33,391 bases of DNA from Acidithrix ferrooxidans (lineage in GTDB: Bacteria > Actinomycetota > Acidimicrobiia > Acidimicrobiales > Acidimicrobiaceae). The notes beneath the pieces are model-generated. The model was not told the origin of the DNA and searched no databases. It saw nothing but the letters and a program-made list of their open reading frames with translations. Positions 8,051 through 16,773 of this stretch are shown here, piece by piece; the stretch's first letter is position 1, and each line of letters begins with the position of its first letter. The stretch is from contig NZ_JXYS01000087.1 of NCBI RefSeq assembly GCF_000949295.1, positions 1 through 33,391 of the forward strand, read 5' to 3'. The translations under genes and the position numbers were made by a program.

Positions 8051-10453
8051 ATGACGAACGAAACTTCTCACCAGGTTGCTCTTTCAGATAGCCATGACTT
8101 CATCACGGTGATCGGCGCACACGAAAACAACTTGAAAGGAATTGACGTAACAATCCCAAAACGGCGTCTCACTGTCTTTACTGGAGTATCCGGCTCCGGG
8201 AAAAGCTCATTGGTCTTTTCCACAATAGCCGCCGAATCCCAGCGTCTGATAAACGAAACCTATAGCGCATTTGTACAGGGATTCATGCCCACGATGACTC
8301 GACCTGATGTCGATCTCCTTGAAGGATTGACGACCGCCATCATAGTGGATCAACAACGGCTCGGGGGAGATCCTAGGTCTACCGTTGGAACGCAAACCGA
8401 TTCAAACGCATTGCTTCGGATTCTCTTTTCAAGGTTTGGCAAACCCTACTATGGCTCCCCTAACGCCTTTTCGTTTAACGTTCCATCAGTAAGGGCCAGC
8501 GGATCTATTACCGTAGAGAAGGGTAACGCAAGAGCCGTTAAGACCACCTTTCAAAGACTGGGCGGAATGTGTTCAAAGTGCGAGGGGAGAGGAACCGTCT
8601 CTGACCTAGATCTGAGTGAACTATACGATGAAAATAAATCACTAAACCAAGGTGCTATCAAAGTACCTGGCTATGGACCTGACAGCTTTTGGACGCTCAA
8701 ACCATTTACCGACTCCGGCTTTTTAGACCCTGACAAAGCAATAAATCAATATTCCAAAAAAGAACTGCACGACTTTTTATATCACGAACCAGTTCGAATA
8801 AAGGTAAACAATGTCAATGTCACTTACGAGGGACTGATCCCAAAGATCCAAAAATCAATGCTCTCCAAGGATCAAGAGGGGCTGCAACCTCATATCAAAA
8901 CATTTATAGAGAGAGTTGCGACATTTTCTATCTGCAACGAATGCGATGGTACGCGACTCAACGAAGGAGCTCGATCGTCAAAAATTAACGGCCTTTCGAT
9001 TGCGGATGTATGTGCAATGCAAGTCAGCGATCTCAATTCATGGATCAAAGGAATCGATGAACCTTCAGCTGCCCCCCTTTGCGATTCCCTAAGCAAAACC
9101 TTTGCCGCATTTGTAGAAATTGGCCTCGGATACCTGACATTAAATCGCCCCACTAGCTCACTCTCTGGCGGCGAAGCCCAACGAACCAAGATGATCGGCC
9201 ATTTAGGTTCTTCACTGACCGATGTAACTTACATCTTCGATGAACCAACTATTGGACTTCACCCCCACGACATCGAGAGGGTGAACCAACTGCTTCTGCG
9301 ACTTAGGGATAAGGGAAATACCGTCTTGGTCGTCGAACACAAACCCGAAATGATAGAGATCGCGGATCATGTCATCGACTTAGGTCCAGGCGCAGGTAGT
9401 GAAGGTGGCCGCGTTTGCTTCAGCGGAAGCGTCAACGACCTAATTCTAAGTGACACTCTTACAGCCAAGCACTTTGGCTACCGCGCTTGCCTAAAGCCAC
9501 ATATCCGCAGCTTCATCCAAAAGCTGGAAATTCGTGGTGCCAATAGCCACAATCTCAAGAGCGTTGACGTCGATATTCCGCTTGGTATTTTGGTGGTCGT
9601 AACCGGAGTAGCTGGTTCAGGCAAGAGCTCGCTACTCGCTGGGTCAGTAGCAAAAATGGATCAAGTTGTCTATATTGACCAAAGCCCGATCAAAGGATCC
9701 CGTCGCAGCAATCCCGCAACCTACACCGGCCTTCTCGAACCAATAAGAAAAGCGTTCGCAAAGGCAAATGGCCTAAAGCCCGCGCTCTTTAGTTCCAACT
9801 CAGAGGGGGCTTGCCCCAATTGCAATGGAGCTGGAGTCATATATAGTGATTTGGCGATCATGGCTGGAGCATCCGTTGTCTGTGACGAGTGCGATGGAAA
9901 AAGATTTTTGCAATCAGTTCTTGAATACAAGCTCGGGGGCAAGGATATTTCAGAGGTCTTATCGATGTCCGCAAATGAAGTTCGCGACTATTTTGGAAGC
10001 CTGCAAACAAAGATCCCGCTCGCAGAGCAAACTGTCACAAGATTGATAGAGGTAGGACTTGGCTACATTCGAATTGGTCAGCCTTTGACAAGTCTCTCTG
10101 GTGGTGAGCGTCAACGACTAAAGCTCGCAACGCAGATGGCAGAGGAAGGCGATATCTACATACTCGACGAACCAACTACGGGCCTTCACCTAGCTGACAT
10201 CGAAAAATTGCTCCATCTTCTTGACCGCCTGGTCGACGGCGGTAAGAGTGTTATTGTCATAGAACACCACCAAGCAGTAATGGCTCATGCCGATTGGATA
10301 ATCGATCTAGGTCCCGGTGCGGGACACAACGGCGGCGAGGTGGTCTTCAACGGACCGCCCTCGCAGTTGGTTGAAGAAAAATCCACTCTGACGGGAAAAT
10401 ACCTAGCAAAATATCTCGAAAAAAAAAGACTAAGTAACTTCAACGATGCATAA
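8051..10453 (+). CDS. UvrA-like ABC ATPase, short form (UvrA2/DrrC type)
   Basis: An 800-residue tandem ABC ATPase of the UvrA superfamily. ATPase 1: Walker A GVSGSGKSS at 45-53, signature LSGGEAQ at 371-377, Walker B YIFDEPT at 394-400. ATPase 2: Walker A GVAGSGKSS at 519-527, a second LSGGERQ and a second ILDEPT. Zinc-module cysteines occur at 174/177 and 295/298 in the first half and 588/591 and 611/614 in the second. True UvrA is about 940-970 residues; the missing length fits loss of the UvrB-binding domain that normally follows Walker A. Such short forms occur as UvrA2 and in self-resistance to DNA-binding drugs (DrrC). It is likely a cytoplasmic DNA-binding ATPase for repair or drug tolerance, not the main NER damage sensor. 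Upstream Shine-Dalgarno is weak. Confidence 0.88.
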   Translation: MTNETSHQVALSDSHDFITVIGAHENNLKGIDVTIPKRRLTVFTGVSGSGKSSLVFSTIAAESQRLINETYSAFVQGFMPTMTRPDVDLLEGLTTAIIVDQQRLGGDPRSTVGTQTDSNALLRILFSRFGKPYYGSPNAFSFNVPSVRASGSITVEKGNARAVKTTFQRLGGMCSKCEGRGTVSDLDLSELYDENKSLNQGAIKVPGYGPDSFWTLKPFTDSGFLDPDKAINQYSKKELHDFLYHEPVRIKVNNVNVTYEGLIPKIQKSMLSKDQEGLQPHIKTFIERVATFSICNECDGTRLNEGARSSKINGLSIADVCAMQVSDLNSWIKGIDEPSAAPLCDSLSKTFAAFVEIGLGYLTLNRPTSSLSGGEAQRTKMIGHLGSSLTDVTYIFDEPTIGLHPHDIERVNQLLLRLRDKGNTVLVVEHKPEMIEIADHVIDLGPGAGSEGGRVCFSGSVNDLILSDTLTAKHFGYRACLKPHIRSFIQKLEIRGANSHNLKSVDVDIPLGILVVVTGVAGSGKSSLLAGSVAKMDQVVYIDQSPIKGSRRSNPATYTGLLEPIRKAFAKANGLKPALFSSNSEGACPNCNGAGVIYSDLAIMAGASVVCDECDGKRFLQSVLEYKLGGKDISEVLSMSANEVRDYFGSLQTKIPLAEQTVTRLIEVGLGYIRIGQPLTSLSGGERQRLKLATQMAEEGDIYILDEPTTGLHLADIEKLLHLLDRLVDGGKSVIVIEHHQAVMAHADWIIDLGPGAGHNGGEVVFNGPPSQLVEEKSTLTGKYLAKYLEKKRLSNFNDA

Positions 10454-10787
10454 CCTTGACACTTCCAGAGGCAAATTAGCTTCAATATACCCCAGCAGGA
10501 ACCTAGCCATGGTTGGCTTCTAGGACTCTCCAACATTGGCTTTAACGACTCTATCAGAATTCAATTGAGCTTCTCGCTAACTTCACCGTGATGCAAAACT
10601 GGCTTCCAAAGGGGTCCTATTCCTCACAATGATTGCTAATCACAACGAGAACGCTGACATTATGGATAAGAAAACTGACCCTAATGAAAAGCATTACAAA
10701 ATCCCTTATCGATCAAGTTCGAACCTCGGATAAGATAGAGGAAAAGGCTGTGTTTTTGCGGTATCAAAAAACGGGAAGGATTTAGTC
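10454..10787. other. Intergenic region upstream of the RDD gene
   Basis: About 330 bases with no frame of interest and no hairpin ending in a T-run. The RDD gene's ribosome site GGGAAGGA is at its 3' edge. I see nothing else to report. Confidence 0.4.
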
Positions 10788-11423
10788 GTGCTAGAGAATG
10801 AGGATTTCTTTCGAACGACACCTCGATCCAATCAAATCAATAACTATTCAAATGACCCAAACGACCGATCGACGAGGAGAGGCCGAAGGAGCTCTTTCTC
10901 CGCAGAAACCAACAATGCGTACGGAGGCTTCAATCCTTATATAGCCGGATCAGTTGAACCCGCGAGCTTCTTTCGTCGTTTAGGCGCCACCTTGGTAGAT
11001 TCACTTTTGGCCGGCATAGTCGCAGGAGTTGGATATTACATCTCCTATAACATAATTTCGACCAACTCTAACGCGTCCGTGGCACAGCTCACCTTTTCTG
11101 CCGTAGCGTTAAACCTTATTTTTACAACGATTTATCAGATCTTTTTAATCGGCAAATTTGGTCGAACACTCGGTGACGTCGTTACCCGTACCCGCATCGT
11201 AAACCAAGATATGCAAATACCTGGTTACGTAGCCGCAACAAAGCGCTTGGCAGTCACCCTAGTGGTGCAACTTTTAGCAGCACTGTCACTTTCAACCTTC
11301 GGACTCGTTATTACATTTGTCGACGATCTTTGGATGCTATCTGACAAGAACCGACAGACAATACACGACAAAATCGCTGGTACTTATGTTATTGTCGACC
11401 CAGCCCCTCGACGCGCTCAATAA
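10788..11423 (+). CDS. RDD-domain membrane protein
   Basis: A 211-residue protein starting at GTG 10788, preceded by GGGAAGGA. The first 60 residues are polar, rich in Asn, Arg and Ser (probably disordered and cytoplasmic). The RDD domain follows: SFFRRLGATLVDSL contains the family's Arg and Asp, with membrane spans near 68-88, 97-115 and 160-180, and the last Asp of the motif in FVDDLWML near 182-190. RDD proteins are small inner-membrane proteins, mostly uncharacterised; some act in ion or amino-acid transport. The gene stands alone between gaps of more than 300 bases, so context gives no clue. Confidence 0.82.
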   Translation: MLENEDFFRTTPRSNQINNYSNDPNDRSTRRGRRSSFSAETNNAYGGFNPYIAGSVEPASFFRRLGATLVDSLLAGIVAGVGYYISYNIISTNSNASVAQLTFSAVALNLIFTTIYQIFLIGKFGRTLGDVVTRTRIVNQDMQIPGYVAATKRLAVTLVVQLLAALSLSTFGLVITFVDDLWMLSDKNRQTIHDKIAGTYVIVDPAPRRAQ

Positions 11424-11807
11424 TTAGAAACTGTTTGGCCAAACATCGATTAACTCACCTTCTAATAACAAGTATGCCAACGAAAAAGTATTAGCGGGGA
11501 GGTAAATTCGCATAGATGCGTCTTTCATCTTTATCCCCTTTAAACGCTAATCGAGAAAGCCCTAGCATTACGGCGTCTACAATCCATTCTTTGGAATTCA
11601 CTCGTTCACTCCCCCATTGCATACCCATACGTGAGGTAACATCCTCCCCGCCCTTACGGACTGCGTATTCTGGCGATATTTGATAAACGAAATGCTATGT
11701 CCAAAAAGATCGCTCAAATGGTTGAGGAGAAACTCACCCCTTCGTGTCATTAATTGCCATTCCAAGGGAATTTGAAGAGGACCACGAACGATACAGGGTA
11801 ACTCGAC
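11424..11807. other. Intergenic region with an IS605-like hairpin fragment
   Basis: About 380 bases. TTTGGCCAAA near 11435 is a short palindrome just past the RDD stop. At 11643-11661 the plus strand reads CCTCCCCGCCCTTACGGAC, the reverse complement of a 19-base core inside the large palindrome at 22534-22606. The rest of the hairpin is not preserved here. No gene is visible. Confidence 0.5.
11643..11661 (-). repeat. 19-base core shared with the palindrome at 22578-22596
   Basis: On the minus strand this reads GTCCGTAAGGGCGGGGAGG, identical to 22578-22596, and continues ATGTTAC. The sequence resembles the 3' hairpin and terminal sequence that follows tnpB in IS200/IS605-type elements. Here the left stem arm (GCCCC) is not present, so this is at most a fragment. 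The mobile-element origin is inference. Confidence 0.5.
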
Positions 11808-12305
11808 GTGTATCGTGTCGTCATGCCCCTTTTAAAAGAGACCGGATATGTCAAAAAAATAATTGAACAGGTTGAAAAAGTATTGTATCTTCTGGTAGGT
11901 ACACTACTTGTGATAATGGCTTTGGCCGTCTTCGTGCAATCAGCAGCCGATCTCTCAAAATTGACGTTTTCAACTTTTGTAAACTCACAGATCGCAAAAC
12001 TCCTAAACGATGCCCTCTTTACCATTATCATCCTTGAGCTACTCTCAACTGTGGTTTCACACCTTTTCCGGGGAGGATTTCAGCTAAAGGCATTTTTGGT
12101 AATTGGGATAATTTCATCGGTACGACGCGTTCTCGTTATAGGAGCGCAATTATCCACGACCTCCACAATTACTAATTCATCCTTTAATCGTGGAATCATT
12201 GAGCTTGGAGTCGACGCGGGCGTAGTTCTCCTTCTTTCTGTTGCACTCGCCATCAATCGAAAGTATTCAACCGACAAAGAGAAAAAATCTGACGCTGTCC
12301 ACTAG
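11808..12305 (+). CDS. PsiE-like membrane protein
   Basis: A 165-residue integral membrane protein resembling the phosphate-starvation-inducible PsiE family. Four hydrophobic segments are visible (near 26-48, 68-85, 93-112 and 128-150). The strongest family-like part is the conserved third helix with its basic end, KAFLVIGIISSVRRVLVIGAQ-like, near 93-113. Start GTG 11808 has AGGG nine bases upstream; an in-frame ATG at 11823 is an alternative. The biochemical role of PsiE is unknown. I saw no recognisable pho box upstream, so phosphate control should not be assumed. It is a single gene with its own upstream gap. Confidence 0.7.
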   Translation: MYRVVMPLLKETGYVKKIIEQVEKVLYLLVGTLLVIMALAVFVQSAADLSKLTFSTFVNSQIAKLLNDALFTIIILELLSTVVSHLFRGGFQLKAFLVIGIISSVRRVLVIGAQLSTTSTITNSSFNRGIIELGVDAGVVLLLSVALAINRKYSTDKEKKSDAVH

Positions 12306-12474
12306 TACAAATTAAAGCTCAATTAATCTTGCTTGCTTCATCGAGCGCTGACAATGTTATGCGTGGCGAGCAACAATGAAATCACAACCAACAAAATAGC
12401 CAATCTCCAAAAACATTAGCTGAGAATGATCTATCATTGAAACAAGAATGCTATTTCGTTGATTTGGGGAACAC

Positions 12475-13236
12475 ATGGCTAATCTCACCTTTCCATCAAG
12501 ACCACGTTTTGATTCATTCGAGGACGAACGCCTCTATCGAAAACAACGACTCGCCGCTGGCTTTAGATTGTTTGCCAAGATGGGCTTTGATGAGGGCGTC
12601 GCTGGCCATATAACAGCGAGAGACCCTGAACGAAAAGACTGCTTTTGGGTAAATCCATTTGGTATGGACTTCTCTATGGTCCGAGTCTCGGATCTAATTC
12701 TGGTCAACGACGAAGGAGAAGTCGTAGAAGGTACATGGCCAGTCAATGCAGCCGCCTTTGCGATTCACTCACAGGTCCACAAAGCACGGCCAGACGTTGT
12801 GGCAGCCGCTCACGCCCACTCCATTCATGGCAAAGCATTTTCAACCCTTGGCACTCTCTTAGACCCAATCACACAGGATGCCTGTGCCTTCTACGGCGAC
12901 CATAGTCTCTTCGATGACTATTGCGGCGTTGTCTTAGAAGCTGAAGAGGGGCGCAGAATCGCATCTACTCTTGGGTCGTCAAAGGCTGTAATCCTTAGGA
13001 ATCACGGCCTCCTTACAGTTGGACAAAGTGTTGACGAGGCTGTCTTTTGGTTTATCACCATGGATCGATCTGCCCAAACCCAATTACTTGCACAAGCAAG
13101 TGGAACCCCTATACTTATCGACCACGAGATGGCGAAGCTCACATCAACCCAAGTAGGTACCAATGTCGCTGGGTGGTTTAGCTTTCAACCGCTCTACGAA
13201 CGAATAGTTCGCGAACAGCCCGACCTCCTCGAATAG
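12475..13236 (+). CDS. Class II aldolase/adducin-family protein
   Basis: A 253-residue protein of the class II aldolase/adducin fold, whose members are Zn-dependent aldolases, epimerases and dehydratases acting on phosphorylated or related sugars. The metal-site histidines are visible: HAHS (His113 and His115) and LRNHGLLTVG (His177). GHITARDP and VNPFGMDFSMV near 44-70 are also typical of the family. In the classical fuculose-phosphate aldolase a catalytic Glu precedes the first metal His pair; here the equivalent segment reads NAAAFAIHSQVH, as in the broad adducin-like subgroup, so aldolase activity is uncertain. Start ATG 12475 has GGGG a few bases upstream. Flanks of over 150 and 600 bases suggest a monocistronic gene. 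Confidence 0.85.
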   Translation: MANLTFPSRPRFDSFEDERLYRKQRLAAGFRLFAKMGFDEGVAGHITARDPERKDCFWVNPFGMDFSMVRVSDLILVNDEGEVVEGTWPVNAAAFAIHSQVHKARPDVVAAAHAHSIHGKAFSTLGTLLDPITQDACAFYGDHSLFDDYCGVVLEAEEGRRIASTLGSSKAVILRNHGLLTVGQSVDEAVFWFITMDRSAQTQLLAQASGTPILIDHEMAKLTSTQVGTNVAGWFSFQPLYERIVREQPDLLE

Positions 13237-13841
13237 ATCATCATCGACCCGATCCGAAGTCGATAATCAACCAAAGAATCTTTGCACTTGGGTGCTCAAA
13301 CCCATGATCTTCCGATAGTTACTGCCATACCCTTGGCCCAATTCTGTCCTTGATTCGACCTACCAACAAAAAGGTGATCTAACCACAAGATCACATCGAA
13401 CAACAAAAAGGTGGAAGTGGTGGCCCAACCAATCGGACTCCCTACCATCTTAAAAATAGGAACCGCAAATAGCCAGGTCAAAGTGGCACAGGGCGATTTT
13501 CAATGCATCGTTGATATCACAAACCAGACAAACTGCCTAGTCGAAGAACCTGCCTAGCAAAAAATTTACGTCAATTCATTTAGCCAACTAGTGACGTACT
13601 CGCCGCAAAGATCGAAGACCCGAGGAGATTCAAGAGATCAATGACCAGTTCTCTCCAATGGCACTGCTTGGTCGTAGTTCGCTCCTTGGGTAAGTCATTG
13701 ACTCCGAAGATATAAATCGCACGAAAGTAACTTGATGACTCTCAAATTGAAAAAGTCTTTAGAGAAAACCATAGATTCCAGATCCCACTAAATAAAGCCC
13801 CAACGGCCAAGACAAATCAAGGTGCGCAAGGGCTTTTATCT
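13237..13841. other. Convergent intergenic region with small inverted and direct repeats
   Basis: About 600 bases between the converging aldolase-like gene and gcvPB. At 13374-13394 is a perfect hairpin GTGATCT-N7-AGATCAC, flanked by two exact copies of CAACAAAAAGGTG (13364-13376 and 13401-13413). TACGTCA (13567-13573) and TGACGTA (13592-13598) form another short inverted pair. The minus-strand frame 13296-13481 (61 codons) is hydrophobic but has no ribosome site, so I do not call it. No clear terminator with a T-run for either gene was found. Confidence 0.5.
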
Positions 13842-15368
13842 TCATTTTGAATGGGCATCTACAGTTGTTATCAAGGTACGCGCAGCGCGGGCCTCGTCAA
13901 CTCGGGTCACCGGGGTTCGCCTAGGGCCTCCTGCCATTTTTGATGCTGCATCTTCATCGAGTGCATCTTTGGCAAGCTCGATCAATGCCTCAGCCATCGC
14001 ATCAAGAGTCTGTCTCGACTCCGTCTCGGTTGGTTCAATCATCAAAGCTTCATCTACAATGAGTGGAAAATAGACAGTCGGAGCATGAAACCCCTTGTCC
14101 AGAAGGCCCTTAGCTATGTCAAGTGCTCGAATTCCAAAGCTCTTTTTTAGAGCCGCAGTCGATACAACAAACTCGTGCATACAAGTAGCCTCGTAAGCCG
14201 GGGGATAATAGCTGGAGATCATGGCCTTTAGGTAGTTAGCGTTCAAAACTGCTATCTGAGACATCTGTCGAAGTCCCTCGCCGCCTAAAGCCTTCATGAA
14301 GGCTAAAGCACGAGCGTAAACTACGGCATTTCCATAGAAAGAGTGAACCCGCCCAATGGATTTACTCGGAGTGGTCCACTTTATACCGTCATGACCACGG
14401 ACAGGATATGGACCCGGTAGAAAGTCAAGCAACTTCTCGGCCACCGCTACAGGGCCAGAACCCGGACCACCACCACCATGTGGTGTAGCAAAGGTCTTGT
14501 GCAAGTTGGAGTGGACTATATCAAAGCCCATATCGCCAGGGCGTGCGATTCCTACGATCGCATTGAGATTGGCTCCATCGTAATAGAGAAGGCCGTCCAC
14601 GTCGTGGATCGCCTTTGCGATCTCTGCGATATCTTCTTCAAAAAGACCAACAGTATTGGGATTGGTCAGCATGATACCTGCGACATCATCGCCGACCAAG
14701 CTCTTCAATAGCTCTAAATCGACTAATCCCTTTTCATTTGAGGGAACTGTCACCACTGAATAACCCGCCAACGAGACCGATGCCGGATTAGTCCCGTGCG
14801 CAGAGTCAGGGATCAATATCTTAGTCTTATGATTTCCTCGATCTAAATGATACGCCTTCATCATCAAAAGGCCAGTAAGCTCGCCTTGTGCACCCGCAGC
14901 AGGTGACAAAGTTGCTCCAGCCATTCCAGTTATCTCTTTGAGGTAGCTTTCTATCTCAAGCGCAATTTCGAGCCACCCCTGAGAATGAGAAGAAGGAAGG
15001 TGGGGGTGCACCCCTGAAATACCCGACATTCCAGCAACTGTATCTGCGAGCTTCGGGTTGTACTTCATAGTACAAGAACCCAATGGGTATGCACCTAGGT
15101 CAACAGAGTACTGTCGATGCGTCAATCGAGTAAAATGACCCACTAGATCTCGCTCAGATACCTCGGGCAGAGCTACAGGTTCACTCCTAAGATAGGCGAG
15201 CGGAAGGTGGTCGCTAGCGTCCACAGATTCTATACCGCTATCTCTTATTGCACCACATCGGCGACCCGAAACCGATATCTCAAAGATGGTAGGTTCGCTA
15301 TCTCCACCCATTAACGGAATCGAAGATGCTCGACCTCCGCTGGCAGCTCCATAAACTTCCTTTGTCAT
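13842..15368 (-). CDS. gcvPB: Glycine dehydrogenase (decarboxylating), subunit 2
   Basis: C-terminal half of the two-chain P protein of the glycine cleavage system. With GcvPA it decarboxylates glycine using PLP and transfers the aminomethyl group to the lipoyl arm of GcvH. The PLP-binding Lys is Lys291 in HSNLHKTFATPHGGGG, with the family segments YPLGSCTMKYNP (94-105) and PAAGAQGE (157-163). Length (508) is normal for this subunit. ATG 15368 overlaps the gcvPA stop by four bases (ATGA) and has GAGGTG just upstream, indicating translational coupling. It is the last gene of the gcvT-gcvPA-gcvPB run. Confidence 0.95.
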   Translation of the reverse strand: MTKEVYGAASGGRASSIPLMGGDSEPTIFEISVSGRRCGAIRDSGIESVDASDHLPLAYLRSEPVALPEVSERDLVGHFTRLTHRQYSVDLGAYPLGSCTMKYNPKLADTVAGMSGISGVHPHLPSSHSQGWLEIALEIESYLKEITGMAGATLSPAAGAQGELTGLLMMKAYHLDRGNHKTKILIPDSAHGTNPASVSLAGYSVVTVPSNEKGLVDLELLKSLVGDDVAGIMLTNPNTVGLFEEDIAEIAKAIHDVDGLLYYDGANLNAIVGIARPGDMGFDIVHSNLHKTFATPHGGGGPGSGPVAVAEKLLDFLPGPYPVRGHDGIKWTTPSKSIGRVHSFYGNAVVYARALAFMKALGGEGLRQMSQIAVLNANYLKAMISSYYPPAYEATCMHEFVVSTAALKKSFGIRALDIAKGLLDKGFHAPTVYFPLIVDEALMIEPTETESRQTLDAMAEALIELAKDALDEDAASKMAGGPRRTPVTRVDEARAARTLITTVDAHSK

Positions 15369-16711
15369 CTAATCACCTCTACTAGTGCTCCAACGTAGCG
15401 ATCTATCTCGGTCCGAGTCCGCTTCTCCGTCAGAGCGATCAAAAGGTCGCCCTCAAAATTATCGATTGCCAAAGATCCTTCAAGTGCCACACCGGCCAAA
15501 AATCCCAATGGATGCATCTCGTCTATTACTGTTGATGCGCGCTTTTTGAGTCTCACTGGGAACTCTCTAAAGCTTGGCAGCCTCGTCTCAATGGTGGTGA
15601 GACCCTCGCTAACAAGGCGCCGCTCGAGATAGACACGCGAACTCAAGCAGCTCCTTCCTACGTCTAAGAATCCCGATTTACCCAACCATGTAAGTTGGAT
15701 TGCCGCCCATATCGCCATCAAAGTCTGATTGGTGCAAACATTCGACGAAGCCTTCTCTCGTCGAATATCCTGCTCGCGAGCGCGCAATGTTGTAACGTAG
15801 GCTCGCTTGCCATTCATATCGAGAGTCTCACCTACAAGGCGCCCCGGCAAAAATCGTACAAGCTCGTTGGAGACGGAAAATAATCCAAGGTAGGGCCCGC
15901 CAAAGGAGAGAGGGATGCCAAGCGGTTGCCCTTCTGCAATCGCGATATCTGCGCCATAGCTTCCAGGCGACCTAAGAAGTGAGATCGCAATCGGATCATA
16001 AGCCACAACCATTAGAGCTCCCGCTGAGCTAGCAAGGCCACGTACCGCCTCAAGGTCCTCTACAAAACCCAGAAAATTGGGGTAACCAACTACAAAAAGA
16101 GCAACTCCGTCAAGGTTGGTGGGCCAAATAGTAGCGCCATCGGGGCCAATAGGGGCGATCTCAATCTCGTGGCCAGGACCTTTAGCAAAGGTCTCTGCAA
16201 CTTCGCGCCAATTGGGATTAATGCCCCCTGAGATAACCACTCTCGAACGTTTGGTCTTAACGCAACCCAGGTTGATCGCTTCAACCAAGGCGGAAGCTCC
16301 ATCGTAAAGTGAAGCGTTCGAAATTCCAAGACCTGAGATCCGACTTACCATGCTCTGGAACTCAAACAATCCCTGCAAAACACCCTGTGCCACCTCGGGC
16401 TGATACGGTGTATAAGCAGTTACGAATTCACTCCTTGAGCCAATAGAGGAGGTAACTGAGGCTATATCGTGATCATAAGAACCGCCTCCAGCAAAGCAGA
16501 CCAGGTCTCGGTTGGATGGATGATTCATCGCCGCGTAATCGGCCATGACATCTATTACCTCAAACTCCGACAGAGCTTTCGGCAATTGCAAATCCCGCCT
16601 TAGTGCTACTGCATCTGGAATAGATGCATATAACTGGTCAAATGAGTCTAGGCCCAAAAAGGTGAGCATTGAATCAATCTCAGCTTGAGTATGAGGAGTG
16701 AAACTCGACAA
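15365..16711 (-). CDS. gcvPA: Glycine dehydrogenase (decarboxylating), subunit 1
   Basis: N-terminal half of the split glycine decarboxylase; forms an alpha2beta2 enzyme with GcvPB and shapes the PLP pocket without carrying the PLP lysine. Visible family features are PHTQAEIDSMLTFLG at the N-terminus, CFAGGGSYDH near 77-86, TAYTPYQPEVAQGVLQ near 100-115, and SNVCTNQTLMAI near 322-333. The 448-residue length is normal. The start is TTG 16711, preceded by GAAAGG at suitable spacing. It lies 62 bases after gcvT and overlaps gcvPB by four bases. A split GcvP contrasts with the single-chain enzyme of mycobacteria. Confidence 0.95.
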   Translation of the reverse strand: MSSFTPHTQAEIDSMLTFLGLDSFDQLYASIPDAVALRRDLQLPKALSEFEVIDVMADYAAMNHPSNRDLVCFAGGGSYDHDIASVTSSIGSRSEFVTAYTPYQPEVAQGVLQGLFEFQSMVSRISGLGISNASLYDGASALVEAINLGCVKTKRSRVVISGGINPNWREVAETFAKGPGHEIEIAPIGPDGATIWPTNLDGVALFVVGYPNFLGFVEDLEAVRGLASSAGALMVVAYDPIAISLLRSPGSYGADIAIAEGQPLGIPLSFGGPYLGLFSVSNELVRFLPGRLVGETLDMNGKRAYVTTLRAREQDIRREKASSNVCTNQTLMAIWAAIQLTWLGKSGFLDVGRSCLSSRVYLERRLVSEGLTTIETRLPSFREFPVRLKKRASTVIDEMHPLGFLAGVALEGSLAIDNFEGDLLIALTEKRTRTEIDRYVGALVEVIR

Positions 16712-16773
16712 GGAATGCCTTTCTTTGGAAAAATAATATCTTTGAATCGTCTAATTGCGCGACAAGGCCTTAT

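Noticed and set aside
13296-13481. 61-codon hydrophobic minus-strand frame
   Set aside because: No ribosome site, TTG start, composition could be chance; not enough to call a small membrane protein.
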